Source of the DNA: JAAXKN01 sp036261625
GTDB taxonomy: Bacteria > Bacteroidota > Ignavibacteria > Ignavibacteriales > SURF-24
Assembly: GCA_036261625.1 (NCBI GenBank)
Contig: DATAKL010000054.1
Coordinates: forward strand, 87,166 to 151,165
Direction: 5' to 3'
DNA length: 64,000 nt
Under the pieces are notes generated by a model, which saw only the letters and a program-made list of their open reading frames with translations, did no database searches and was not told the origin of the DNA. This document shows, in pieces, positions 17,512 to 25,995 of the stretch (position 1 is its first letter; each line of letters opens with the position of its first letter). The position numbers and the translations under genes were made by a program.

Positions 17512-18306
17512 ATGCAGCTTAGTAAAACCAGAACTGGTCACATAAAGGAGCGGCTCAACGAATACTTCGGCACAATTGGAGGCCTTTCGCTATTTGCTGT
17601 TGAATTCTTTAAAACATTTTTGACTCCTCCGTATGAATTTGCTGAAATCAAGAAGCATATGGACGAGCTCGGGGTCAAGACCCTGCCTATTGTCAGCATT
17701 ACAGGCTTTATAATAGGCCTGGTTCTGGCAATGCAGAGCCAGCCTGTGCTTGTAAGATTCGGTGCTGAATCTTTTCTTCCCGGCATGGTGGCCCTTACGG
17801 TTACAAGGGAGCTGGGGCCTGTTCTGACGGCTATAATTTTTGCCGGGCGCGTCTCCTCCGGAATCGGAGCTGAACTGGGCTCCATGCGTGTTACAGAGCA
17901 GATAGATGCAATGGAGGTCTCTGCCGTAAACCCGTTTAAGTATCTGGTGGTAACACGTGTTATAGCATGTACGCTCATTTTACCCGTTCTTACGGTTTAT
18001 GTTATTTTTATAGCCATAATGGGGGGGTATATTGCCATTACGCTTTCGCAGAGCATTAATTTTAGTTATTATGTTAATTCACTCATGGTTTCTATCCGTT
18101 TTGGCGACTTTATTCCGGGCGTGGCAAAAACCTTTGTCTTCGGCTTTATTGTCGGTCTGGTAGGAGCCTATAAGGGGTATACAGCCGAGAATGGAACCGA
18201 AGGCGTCGGAAAGGCTTCCACGACCTCGGTTGTCGTTTCATCGTTACTGATTCTTTTATTTGATATGGTCCTTGTTAAATTAACATTGTGGTTATGGCCG
18301 ACCTGA
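17512..18306 (+). CDS. mlaE: MlaE-family ABC transporter permease
   Basis: A 264-residue permease of the phospholipid (Mla) ABC system that moves lipids between inner and outer membranes. The family core is intact: LPIVSITGFIIGLVLAMQSQ, then ELGPVLTAIIFAGRVSSGIGAELGSM and VTEQIDAMEV. Five to six membrane helices are visible. It is the first gene of mlaE-mlaF-mlaD, and its stop overlaps mlaF by 13 bases. Confidence 0.92.
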   Translation: MQLSKTRTGHIKERLNEYFGTIGGLSLFAVEFFKTFLTPPYEFAEIKKHMDELGVKTLPIVSITGFIIGLVLAMQSQPVLVRFGAESFLPGMVALTVTRELGPVLTAIIFAGRVSSGIGAELGSMRVTEQIDAMEVSAVNPFKYLVVTRVIACTLILPVLTVYVIFIAIMGGYIAITLSQSINFSYYVNSLMVSIRFGDFIPGVAKTFVFGFIVGLVGAYKGYTAENGTEGVGKASTTSVVVSSLLILLFDMVLVKLTLWLWPT

Positions 18307-19040
18307 TGGTAGAGATAAAAAATTTAAGCAAAACTTTCGATTCCAATAAGGTTTTGGACAGGATATCCCTCAAGGTTGGAAAAGGGGAAAACCTGGTCGT
18401 CTTTGGAAGAAGCGGAACCGGCAAAAGTGTCCTGTTAAAATGCATTATTGGACTTATGACGCCTGACAATGGAGACATTACTGTTGACCATCAGGACATG
18501 CTGAAGCTTTCCTACAAAGAGCTTAACGAGGTCAGAAAGAACATAGGTTTTCTCTTCCAGAGCGGGGCTTTGTACGATTCGATGACCGTAAGGGAAAATC
18601 TTGCCTTCCCCTTAAACAGACACTTTAAGCTGCCTGAGTCTGAAGTGGAAGAGCGTGTGGTAAAAACTCTTGAAATGGTTTCACTTGTGGATGCTATAGA
18701 TAAAATGCCTTCTGAACTCTCCGGAGGCATGCGTAAAAGAATAGCTCTTGCTCGGTCTATTATTACTGAACCGAAACTGATGCTCTATGATGAACCGACT
18801 ACAGGACTTGATCCCCTGACAACCAAGGAAATAAGCGAGCTGATTCTGGAAATGCAGAAAAAACTTAATATGACTTCCATTGCCGTTACACACGACCTGA
18901 TTTGTGCCAATATTATTGCAGACAGAGCTATATTCCTCAGAGATGCTGTTATTGCTTATGAGGGGACAATAAGCGAGCTTACAAGCTCGCAGGACAAATT
19001 TTTACAGAACTTTTTTAGTATGGAAGTTATTAAAGGCTAA
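18294..19040 (+). CDS. mlaF: MlaF-family ABC transporter ATPase
   Basis: The ATPase of the lipid ABC transporter: Walker A GRSGTGKSVLLK, signature LSGGMRKRIALAR, Walker B KLMLYDEPTTGLDP and a switch His in VTHDL. GTG 18288 and ATG 18294 are both in frame; I chose the ATG. The gene overlaps the end of mlaE and is followed 14 bases later by mlaD, so the three form one transcription unit. Confidence 0.93.
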   Translation: MADLMVEIKNLSKTFDSNKVLDRISLKVGKGENLVVFGRSGTGKSVLLKCIIGLMTPDNGDITVDHQDMLKLSYKELNEVRKNIGFLFQSGALYDSMTVRENLAFPLNRHFKLPESEVEERVVKTLEMVSLVDAIDKMPSELSGGMRKRIALARSIITEPKLMLYDEPTTGLDPLTTKEISELILEMQKKLNMTSIAVTHDLICANIIADRAIFLRDAVIAYEGTISELTSSQDKFLQNFFSMEVIKG

Positions 19041-19054
19041 ACCTGGAGATATAA

Positions 19055-20098
19055 ATGCTGAAAAATTTTACGGGCGCCCGCCTGGGACTCTTTGTGTTCC
19101 TTGGAACAGCCCTATTGGTGACCGCAATTTTTCTTATCGGGGGGCGTGAAAGCCTCTTTCAGTCAACTTTTACCATAAAAGCTATGTTTACTACTGTGGA
19201 AGGCCTCAGAACCGGTGCCCCGGTAAGACTTAGCGGTATAAATATTGGAAGCGTCAACGATATTGAAATTGCAAATGATACAACCGGACGTGTCGTTGTT
19301 ACAATGCGCGTAAATTCAGACGTGAAGAACTTCATCCGCAAGGATACAAGGGCTACAATTGAGACCGAGGGGCTCGTTGGAAATAAAATTGTGGTCTTAA
19401 CTGTAGGAACAACTGCCTACGAAGTTGTTAAAGACGGGGGCTTTGTACGTTCAAAATCGCCCGTCAGCATAGCTGAAGTTATTGCTGAAAGCCAGGGAAC
19501 AATTAATTACCTGAAGGATATAACTAAGGATTTCTCTGAAATCGTTGGCAAGATCAACAGCGGCAAGGGAACGTTAGGTAAAATTGTGAACGATGATGAG
19601 CTCTATAATTCGGCAACACAGATTACTAAATCGGCTGACAGGAGCCTGAATACAATTACCACAAAACTAAACGAGATCTCGGATATTGTAAAAAATACAA
19701 CCGGGGACTTCCAGAAGATCATTGCCGACCTGGATAATACGATTCTTAAGGTTGACAATGTAGTGGATAATGTCAGGCAGGGACGGGGTGTCCTGGGGCA
19801 GCTCGTTTCAGACAAAAGCACCTATAGCGACTCCATACGCACAATTGTTAAAAACCTGACTGCCACAACCGAGGAGGTAAGACTGGGAGCTTCAAGGTTC
19901 TCCGAGAACATGGAAGCCCTTAAGCACAACTGGCTTTTTAAGAGCTATTTTGAGGAAAGAGGTTATTGGGATGTCAATGAATATGAGAAGGATCTAGACA
20001 GCAAACTGGCTGAAATAAAGGAGAAAACACGAGCTCTCGATCAAAAGATCAAGGAACTGAAATCCCTGGAGGAAAATACAGGTACTAAGACACACTAA
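19055..20098 (+). CDS. mlaD: MlaD-family MCE lipid-binding protein
   Basis: A 347-residue protein with one N-terminal membrane helix (LGLFVFLGTALLVTAIFLIGG) and an MCE domain at about 35-115 (MFTTVEGLRTGAPVRLSGINIG). A long helical periplasmic region follows, ending in a coiled coil (ELKSLEENTG). MCE proteins form hexameric lipid tunnels or rings with MlaE and MlaF. The length exceeds E. coli MlaD (about 180); the long tail resembles the larger MCE proteins of diderm phyla. GGAGAT just before ATG 19055 supports the start. Confidence 0.9.
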   Translation: MLKNFTGARLGLFVFLGTALLVTAIFLIGGRESLFQSTFTIKAMFTTVEGLRTGAPVRLSGINIGSVNDIEIANDTTGRVVVTMRVNSDVKNFIRKDTRATIETEGLVGNKIVVLTVGTTAYEVVKDGGFVRSKSPVSIAEVIAESQGTINYLKDITKDFSEIVGKINSGKGTLGKIVNDDELYNSATQITKSADRSLNTITTKLNEISDIVKNTTGDFQKIIADLDNTILKVDNVVDNVRQGRGVLGQLVSDKSTYSDSIRTIVKNLTATTEEVRLGASRFSENMEALKHNWLFKSYFEERGYWDVNEYEKDLDSKLAEIKEKTRALDQKIKELKSLEENTGTKTH

Positions 20099-20176
20099 AG
20101 ACACCCTGTTTACAAAATTCTGCCTTTTTTAACTCCTCGTTTTCCCTTAATTTACCGGGTTAATTTTTGTTTTACC

Positions 20177-20210
20177 GGATGCCGCACCCGCCCTAGGCGG
20201 GGCGGCATCC
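20177..20210. other. Strong GC-rich hairpin between mlaD and uvrA
   Basis: GGATGCCGC-A-CCCGCC pairs perfectly with GGCGGG-GCGGCATCC (15 bp with one bulged A, 3-base loop CTA). No T run follows on the plus strand (AATTTGAAC), so it is not a standard terminator for mlaD. On the minus strand the tail is GGTAAAAC. It ends 21 bases before the uvrA ATG. Confidence 0.85.
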
Positions 20211-20231
20211 AATTTGAACTTTCACAACTAT

Positions 20232-23018
20232 ATGCCAAAAAATTCAAATATAAATCCGCGCGATAAAATTATCGTAAAAGGGGCCAGGGAGCATAACCTT
20301 AAGAACGTTTCCCTGGAGATACCGCGCAATAAACTTGTCGTTTTTACCGGCGTCAGCGGAAGCGGTAAGTCTTCCCTTGTTTTTGATACAATTTATGCCG
20401 AAGGGCAGCGCCGCTATGTGGAAAGCCTTTCTTCATATGCCAGACAGTTCCTGGAAAGAATAAATAAGCCTGATGTGGACTTTATCTACGGAATCAGTCC
20501 TGCCGTAGCCATAGAGCAGAAAACGGGCTCCAGGAATACACGTTCAACCGTAGGGACTACTACAGAGATCTACGACTACCTGAGGCTCCTGTTTGCCCGT
20601 ATCGGGAAAACCTACTGCATTCACTGCGGAAACGTGGTAAAAAAGGATACGGTCACTTCTGTTTCAGAGTGGCTTGAGAGTGACCCCCCGGAGGAAAGCA
20701 GGTTTTACATGGGCTTCCCTATGCACAGCCACGAGGGAAGGACACTCAAAGAAGAAGTGGAGCTCCTTAAGAGAAGAGGTTTTTTCAGGGTATTCATTAA
20801 GGATAAACTTGTGGACCTTAATGAGAAGTACACACTTCCGAGGAAAAAGGAAAGCATCTATGTCATAATAGACCGCTTCAGAATAAAGAAGGGTAAAGTA
20901 AGGGAAACCTTATCCGAATCGATTGAAACCTCCTTTAAGGAAGGCGAAGGGCGCCTGGCAGTAATTAATGCAGACACATTGGAAATAAAGAATTTCAACC
21001 GCTTCTACGAGTGCTGCGGAACGCGTTATGAAGAGCCTGAACCGCATTTCTTTTCGTTTAACAATCCATTCGGCGCATGTCCGGTCTGTCAGGGGTTCGG
21101 CAGAACCGTGGGCATCGATATGAACCTTGTAGTGCCCGATCCGAACCTTACGATTCTTGAAGGTGCAATTGCACCCTGGCGCGGCGTCAAATACAGTAAA
21201 TATTTAAGAGACCTTGTCCGAACGGCCAAGGATCGTGCAATTCCGGTGCAGGTTCCTTTCAGGGAATTAAGCGAAGAACAGGTCGAGGCAATTAAAAGGG
21301 GATATTCCGGCTTTATTGGAATTGACCAGTTCTTTGAGGATCTGGAAGGACAGACCTACAAGATGCATATCCGTGTCTTGTTAAGCCGCTACAGAGGCTA
21401 TACAACCTGCGCGGCCTGCAAAGGCTCGCGCCTGAGGCGTGAAACCGAACAGGTAAAAGTCGGGGGCAGTTCAATACAGGACATCATCAGGCTTTCCATC
21501 GAAAAGTCGCTCGGTTTTTTCCTTTCGCTTAAACTTTCGGACTATGAGACCTCAATTGCCGAGAGGATACTTAAAGAGATCATAAAGCGTCTTACATTCT
21601 TAAATGACGTGGGCCTGGGGTATCTGACAATGGACCGCTTAAGCAGCACGCTTTCAGGCGGTGAAACGCAGCGAATCAACCTTGCCACCTCGCTCGGAAG
21701 CTCGCTCATTGGAACGCTTTACGTGCTGGATGAACCGTCGATAGGGCTTCACCCGAGAGACAATACACGCCTGATCAGGATACTTAAATCGCTGCGCGAC
21801 ATTGGAAACACGGTCCTTGTAGTCGAGCACGATCCTGAAATGATGAAAGAAGCCGATATCATCGTAGACATGGGTCCCAAAGCCGGAATCCATGGCGGCC
21901 AGATCACTGCAATGGGCAGCTACGATGAAATTATTTCCGACGCGAACTCTCTTACGGGCAGGTATCTCTCCGGAAAACTTACCATTCCTGTTCCGGAGCT
22001 GCGCAACAGGGAGAAGACAAGAACCCTTCAGATCAAGGGAGCCAGGGAGCACAACCTGAAAGACATTGATGTTGAGATCCCGCTGAATAAATTTGTTGTT
22101 ATAACCGGCGTGAGCGGTTCGGGCAAAAGTACACTCATTCACGACGTGCTCTTTGGAGGCGTTACCAAGCTCCTTGGAGGCAACCCTCCCAGGATCGGAC
22201 GCTTTGACGATATAAAGGGGGTCCAGCAGATTGACAATATTGAAATTGTGGATCAGTCGCCTATCGGCAGAACTCCGAGGTCAAATCCTATCAGCTACGT
22301 CAAGGCTTACGAGCTTATAAGGGAACTTTTTGCCTCAACTCACCAGGCCAGGGCAAGAGGCTATAAGCCGGGGTATTTTTCCTTCAACGTCCCGGGGGGA
22401 AGGTGTGAGACCTGCCAGGGAGAAGGTTTCGTGAAAGTGGAGATGCAGTTCCTGGCTGATCTTTATCTTGAGTGTGAGGACTGCAAAGGCACGCGCTTTA
22501 AAAAAGAGATACGTGAGATCACATACAAGGGGAAAAATCTAGTCGAAGTGCTGGATATGTCGGTGGATGAAGCCGTGGAACTCTTCAGCGACAATGCCAA
22601 GATAAGAAATTATCTCCAGGTGCTCTCCGATGTGGGACTCGGTTATATCAAGCTCGGGCAGCCTTCAAACACTCTCTCAGGAGGCGAGGCGCAGAGAGTA
22701 AAACTGGCGGCTCATCTTTCCACTCAGAAGAACAGCGAGCACACGCTTTTCATTTTTGACGAGCCTACCACAGGGCTTCACTTTGACGATATAAGCAAGC
22801 TTCTTAACTGCTTCAAGATGCTGATCGAACGAAACAATTCAGTTGTCATTATTGAGCACAATCTGGATATAATTAAAAGTGCCGATTATATCATTGATCT
22901 TGGCCCTGAGGCCGGTGAAAAGGGAGGCTGTATAGTTGCCTCGGGTACACCTGAGGAGGTAATGAAGGTACCTGAATCCTATACGGGCCGGTACCTGAAA
23001 AGCTATCTTGGGCAGTAA
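20232..23018 (+). CDS. uvrA: Excinuclease ABC subunit UvrA
   Basis: UvrA, the damage-sensing ATPase of nucleotide excision repair. Both ABC modules are present. The first has Walker A TGVSGSGKSSLVFDTIY, signature LSGGETQR and Walker B VLDEPSIGLHPRD. The second has TGVSGSGKSTLIHD, LSGGEAQR and FDEPTTGLHFDD. The zinc modules CIHC, CPVC, CAAC and CETCQGEGF...CEDC are visible. I prefer ATG 20232 over TTG 20214; the product is then 928 residues, normal length. A terminator follows at 23038-23088. Confidence 0.96.
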   Translation: MPKNSNINPRDKIIVKGAREHNLKNVSLEIPRNKLVVFTGVSGSGKSSLVFDTIYAEGQRRYVESLSSYARQFLERINKPDVDFIYGISPAVAIEQKTGSRNTRSTVGTTTEIYDYLRLLFARIGKTYCIHCGNVVKKDTVTSVSEWLESDPPEESRFYMGFPMHSHEGRTLKEEVELLKRRGFFRVFIKDKLVDLNEKYTLPRKKESIYVIIDRFRIKKGKVRETLSESIETSFKEGEGRLAVINADTLEIKNFNRFYECCGTRYEEPEPHFFSFNNPFGACPVCQGFGRTVGIDMNLVVPDPNLTILEGAIAPWRGVKYSKYLRDLVRTAKDRAIPVQVPFRELSEEQVEAIKRGYSGFIGIDQFFEDLEGQTYKMHIRVLLSRYRGYTTCAACKGSRLRRETEQVKVGGSSIQDIIRLSIEKSLGFFLSLKLSDYETSIAERILKEIIKRLTFLNDVGLGYLTMDRLSSTLSGGETQRINLATSLGSSLIGTLYVLDEPSIGLHPRDNTRLIRILKSLRDIGNTVLVVEHDPEMMKEADIIVDMGPKAGIHGGQITAMGSYDEIISDANSLTGRYLSGKLTIPVPELRNREKTRTLQIKGAREHNLKDIDVEIPLNKFVVITGVSGSGKSTLIHDVLFGGVTKLLGGNPPRIGRFDDIKGVQQIDNIEIVDQSPIGRTPRSNPISYVKAYELIRELFASTHQARARGYKPGYFSFNVPGGRCETCQGEGFVKVEMQFLADLYLECEDCKGTRFKKEIREITYKGKNLVEVLDMSVDEAVELFSDNAKIRNYLQVLSDVGLGYIKLGQPSNTLSGGEAQRVKLAAHLSTQKNSEHTLFIFDEPTTGLHFDDISKLLNCFKMLIERNNSVVIIEHNLDIIKSADYIIDLGPEAGEKGGCIVASGTPEEVMKVPESYTGRYLKSYLGQ

Positions 23019-23037
23019 GTAATAATCTTTTCCCCTC

Positions 23038-23088
23038 AAGGCAGGCGTATGAACATTAAGGGTCTCATATTGCCTGCCTTTTAATTTT
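23038..23088 (+). terminator. Rho-independent terminator after uvrA
   Basis: AAGGCAGGC and GCCTGCCTT pair as a 9-bp stem, with a further TATGA/TCATA pairing inside. The tail is TTAATTTT. It lies 20 bases after the uvrA stop. Confidence 0.82.
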
Positions 23089-23374
23089 CATCCTTATTTT
23101 ATATCAGTATCCAGGCGCTCAAAATTTCCCAATCAAATAGGAAAGACCCTACGACCCTCAAATTTGCCCGAAAAACAAACAAAATTGCTTTTTTTGTAAG
23201 TTAAAATCTTACAATTAATGTTAAAAAACAGCCTACAAGATAGCTCTGTTTCCACCTACAACAATTTCAGAAAAAGACCTATAGCAGCTCTTTTGAGATT
23301 ATGTTAAGTTCATAAGTGTTACATAATTGACCGGATGCCAGGCAATTGGAATTCTGCGAACAAAGGAGGAATGT
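23089..23374. other. AT-rich intergenic region with an inverted repeat
   Basis: No gene is visible. The inverted repeat TTGTAAG-TTAAAAT-CTTACAA (23194-23214) has perfect 7-base arms and a 7-base gap; it could be an operator. The region ends in AGGAGG (23364-23369) for the next gene, so it most likely carries that gene's promoter. Confidence 0.5.
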
Positions 23375-23539
23375 ATGTTGTGGACGATTTTTGCCGTTCT
23401 TTTGGTTCTACTGCTCATTGGACGGGTAAGTTCTTACACGCTTGGCGGATTACTACATATGCTGAATGCAGCCGCAGTGATACAGGCAATAAAAAGCCTG
23501 GTGCGTGGAAGAAGCATCGTATGGCAGAGGGTTAATTAA
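23375..23539 (+). CDS. Small membrane protein, lmo0937-like family
   Basis: A 54-residue protein resembling the lmo0937-type small membrane proteins: LWTIFAVLLVLLLIGRVSSYTLGGLLH is spread over residues 2-28, with the SSYTLGG turn typical of the family. A second, less hydrophobic helix follows (residues 30-42, with Asn and Gln), then RGRSIVW. The start is chosen by AGGAGG at 23364-23369, 5 bases before ATG 23375. The family is often stress-induced in other bacteria, but its function is unknown. The next gene, also envelope-related, begins 60 bases later. Confidence 0.72.
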   Translation: MLWTIFAVLLVLLLIGRVSSYTLGGLLHMLNAAAVIQAIKSLVRGRSIVWQRVN

Positions 23540-23598
23540 ATCACTTAATTCATGAGTAATGCAAAGATACGATTTATTAACAAAGGCAAGGTGGTTTT

Positions 23599-24876
23599 AT
23601 GAAGATGAGGAAGCTTATCTCTAAATTAAATGTTTTGTTCATTTCCGCATCGCTGGTATTTATTTCTCAGTATTCCTTTGCTCAGAACGACAACACAGGT
23701 AATACTACAAGAGATAAATCTACCTATAGTTCTGATACATCCAGTAGTAAAGGTTTGCAGAACAGTACATACAATAATGGTGCTTACGAGAACAATACCG
23801 GCTCAAGCAGGGACACCTCATATAACAGAAGCGGTTCCAGCATGGATACGTCATACAACAGAAGCGGCTCCGGCTGGAATAACAATACAGGTTCAAGCAG
23901 AGACACATCATACAGAGGAAATACAGGCATAGACAATAATACCGGCGGTTCACGCACCGGCACAGGTTATGGCACAGGCACCGGCGGAACCGGTACAGGT
24001 ACGGGAACTGGAGTAGGGACCGGAACCGGAACTAATACTGTACCCGGCACGACAGGAACCGGAACTAGCGGAACAGGTACTAGCGGAACAGGTACTAGCG
24101 GAACCGGAACTAGCGGCACCGGAGTTGGCACTGGGACAGGAACCGGGACAGGTTCAGGCTGGGGTACACCTTCCGGACGTGATACTATAAGAAGATCAGG
24201 TACAATGGACCAGAGCAGCGGCAATACCGGCTCGAACAGAAGCATGGGCGACACCAGCAGCAGCTATCATAAGAATAGCAGCTATGAGGATAAGACCGGG
24301 AGCTCTACAGGTTCATACGGTACTTCTGTTAAAGGCAAAAAGAAAAGCAGTTCTTCCATGAACGATACTTCCAAAAGCACGACTCACAAAAAACATAAAA
24401 GAACTACGAAGACTAAGAGTACTACAGGCTCAACTACCGGCTCGATGAATAGCAGTACTGGCACAGGTCAGAGCGGAACTTCAGGAACAACTATGAAGCA
24501 TCATAAAGGGAAATCTTCTATGAGTGATACCTCCAAATCCGCTACTCACAAGAAGTACCATAAAAAATCCACTAAGAGCAAGAGTTCCACAGGATCAACT
24601 ACCGGATCTATGAATGAAAATACAGGAAGCAGCAGAATTTCTAGGGACGTAGAGACCTTAAGGGACAACCAGCAGAAGCTTCAAAGAGAAGTTCAGCAGT
24701 TAAGAGACTCTGTCAGGATGCTCAAAAAAAACAACCGTTCAGACTCTAGTACCGGATCAGGCAGAGAAGGCAGTTCAGGCTATAATTCAGGTTCACAGAT
24801 GAATTCCGGCTCAAGCGGTTACGGCAGCAGCTCTGATACAAGCGGTAATTACAAGAAGAATTCCTGGAAAAAGTAA
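23599..24876 (+). CDS. Secreted Gly/Thr/Ser-rich repeat protein
   Basis: A 425-residue protein with a signal peptide (LNVLFISASLVFISQYSFAQ). The mature part is almost all low complexity. It begins with repeats of the type NTGSSRDTSYNRSGS, then has a G-T dipeptide tract with 15-bp DNA units encoding GTGTS (about 24056-24120). Two near-identical basic blocks follow (DTSKSTTHKKHKR and DTSKSATHKKYHKK, each followed by STTGSTTGSMN or SSTGSTTGSMN). A short coiled coil (VETLRDNQQKLQREVQQLRDS) lies near residues 350-372, and the tail is Ser/Gly-rich. It is probably a cell-surface or periplasmic disordered protein; no enzyme motif is seen. I cannot name a family. Repeat number may vary between strains. 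Confidence 0.75.
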   Translation: MKMRKLISKLNVLFISASLVFISQYSFAQNDNTGNTTRDKSTYSSDTSSSKGLQNSTYNNGAYENNTGSSRDTSYNRSGSSMDTSYNRSGSGWNNNTGSSRDTSYRGNTGIDNNTGGSRTGTGYGTGTGGTGTGTGTGVGTGTGTNTVPGTTGTGTSGTGTSGTGTSGTGTSGTGVGTGTGTGTGSGWGTPSGRDTIRRSGTMDQSSGNTGSNRSMGDTSSSYHKNSSYEDKTGSSTGSYGTSVKGKKKSSSSMNDTSKSTTHKKHKRTTKTKSTTGSTTGSMNSSTGTGQSGTSGTTMKHHKGKSSMSDTSKSATHKKYHKKSTKSKSSTGSTTGSMNENTGSSRISRDVETLRDNQQKLQREVQQLRDSVRMLKKNNRSDSSTGSGREGSSGYNSGSQMNSGSSGYGSSSDTSGNYKKNSWKK

Positions 24877-24983
24877 AAGCAGAACTGAAAATGTTGTTCT
24901 TAATTTTTTGAATAAAGAGGATAGGAAAGAACCAAAGTACTTCACAGAATGAGCTTGATTCCATCCTGTCCTTTGTTGCAGAA

Positions 24984-25022
24984 GGAAGTAAATTGAGGGT
25001 GAAAATCCCTCAGTTTGCTTCC
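24984..25022. terminator. Long hairpin after the repeat protein, possible terminator
   Basis: A 16-bp stem: GGAAGTAAATTGAGGG pairs with CCCTCAGTTTGCTTCC through two G:U wobbles, loop TGAAAAT. The T-rich tail is weak (ATATTATTTT). It is a stable RNA hairpin 107 bases after the stop of the repeat protein and 58 bases before the next gene, so it could also be a leader structure of that gene. Confidence 0.6.
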
Positions 25023-25080
25023 ATATTATTTTAACTTCCAAACAGTTTAATAAATAAAATTACATAAGGGGATTTTAGAG

Positions 25081-25749
25081 ATGAGCCGCAGCGAAAAAGC
25101 AAAACTCGAACAATACACAGCTATACTTTCCTATCTGAATGACAACAGGGAAATTACCTGCAACATTAGAGCTTTTATGTGGTCCATTTCAAAATTCCGG
25201 AAAATAACCGAAGAAATTAAATGCAGGCAGAAGGAGCTTTCATCAGAAACTCTTGAAAAATCGCTCCAGGTATCCAGGGCCAAAGATGACCTGATACTGA
25301 TGCTTTTTCCTGTTATTTCAGCAATCCACAACTATGCAAAAGAAACCCGCGACAGCGTGCTTAAATCCACTACACGAGTAAGCTACAGCCAGATTGTCAG
25401 AACCCAGGACAGGGAGCTTATTGAAAAGGCAATCATGATAGCCAGGCTTGCTGAGAAGTACATGAGCAGGATGAGAAGACAGGAAATTACACTTCACATG
25501 CTTCAGAACCTTAAGTACAAAATTGAAAAGTTCAGACTCATTCTTGAAGACAGATTTTTCAGCTTTATTTCAAGCAGCTCACTTATTGCAATGAACAGCC
25601 TTTTTGCCGAAGCAGACAAGATGCTCTATAATTTCATAGATAACTTTGTAGAAAGCCTTTCAGAAGGCTATCCCGAATTTCACAGCAATTATCTGAAAGT
25701 AAGAAACCAGCAGATCAGGGATAAAGATGAACTGACAAAGGCGAGGTAA
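25081..25749 (+). CDS. Hypothetical all-helical protein
   Basis: I do not recognise this 222-residue protein. It has no signal peptide or membrane helix and is predicted helical throughout, with charged amphipathic stretches such as ELIEKAIMIARLAEKYMSRM and LQNLKYKIEKFRLILEDRFF. Nothing catalytic stands out. GGGGATTTTAGAG just before ATG 25081 gives a usable ribosome site. The 247 bases to the next gene hold a short open frame (25750-25965) with no coding character. Its neighbours are an envelope protein and a SpoIIE phosphatase, which does not fix its role. Confidence 0.6.
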   Translation: MSRSEKAKLEQYTAILSYLNDNREITCNIRAFMWSISKFRKITEEIKCRQKELSSETLEKSLQVSRAKDDLILMLFPVISAIHNYAKETRDSVLKSTTRVSYSQIVRTQDRELIEKAIMIARLAEKYMSRMRRQEITLHMLQNLKYKIEKFRLILEDRFFSFISSSSLIAMNSLFAEADKMLYNFIDNFVESLSEGYPEFHSNYLKVRNQQIRDKDELTKAR

Positions 25750-25995
25750 ATGAAGGCTAAATCCTGCTGCAGGAATGGACTATTTCAAGGCAAAACTTTT
25801 GAAAAAAGATCCATCCGGAAAAATATCTTTTCAGTCTGGCTCCAAAAATTTACCCTCCCCCCGTTTTTACCTCTCTTAAATCTTCCTTATATTAAAGGCC
25901 GTGTTATTTCTTTCAGGAACAATATAGTCTCCAAATCCGTCTTAATTAATGCAGAAAACAAGTAACCTGGAACAATTTTACCGCAAGAGGGCATT

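Noticed and set aside
20177..20210. Terminator of the mla operon
   Set aside because: The stem is strong but has no T run on the plus strand, and it lies close to the uvrA start, so I list it as a hairpin of unknown role.
24056..24120. Regular short repeats that could be taken for a CRISPR array
   Set aside because: The units are 15 bp, adjacent and in frame with no unique spacers, so they are coding tandem repeats.
23967..24254. A minus-strand frame encoding VPVPVP repeats
   Set aside because: It is the antisense shadow of the Gly-Thr repeat in the secreted protein, which has the signal peptide.
25750..25965. A 71-residue frame starting right after the helical unknown
   Set aside because: ATG follows the stop directly, but codon and residue composition look non-coding (mixed Lys/Phe/Cys with no pattern) and no homology comes to mind.
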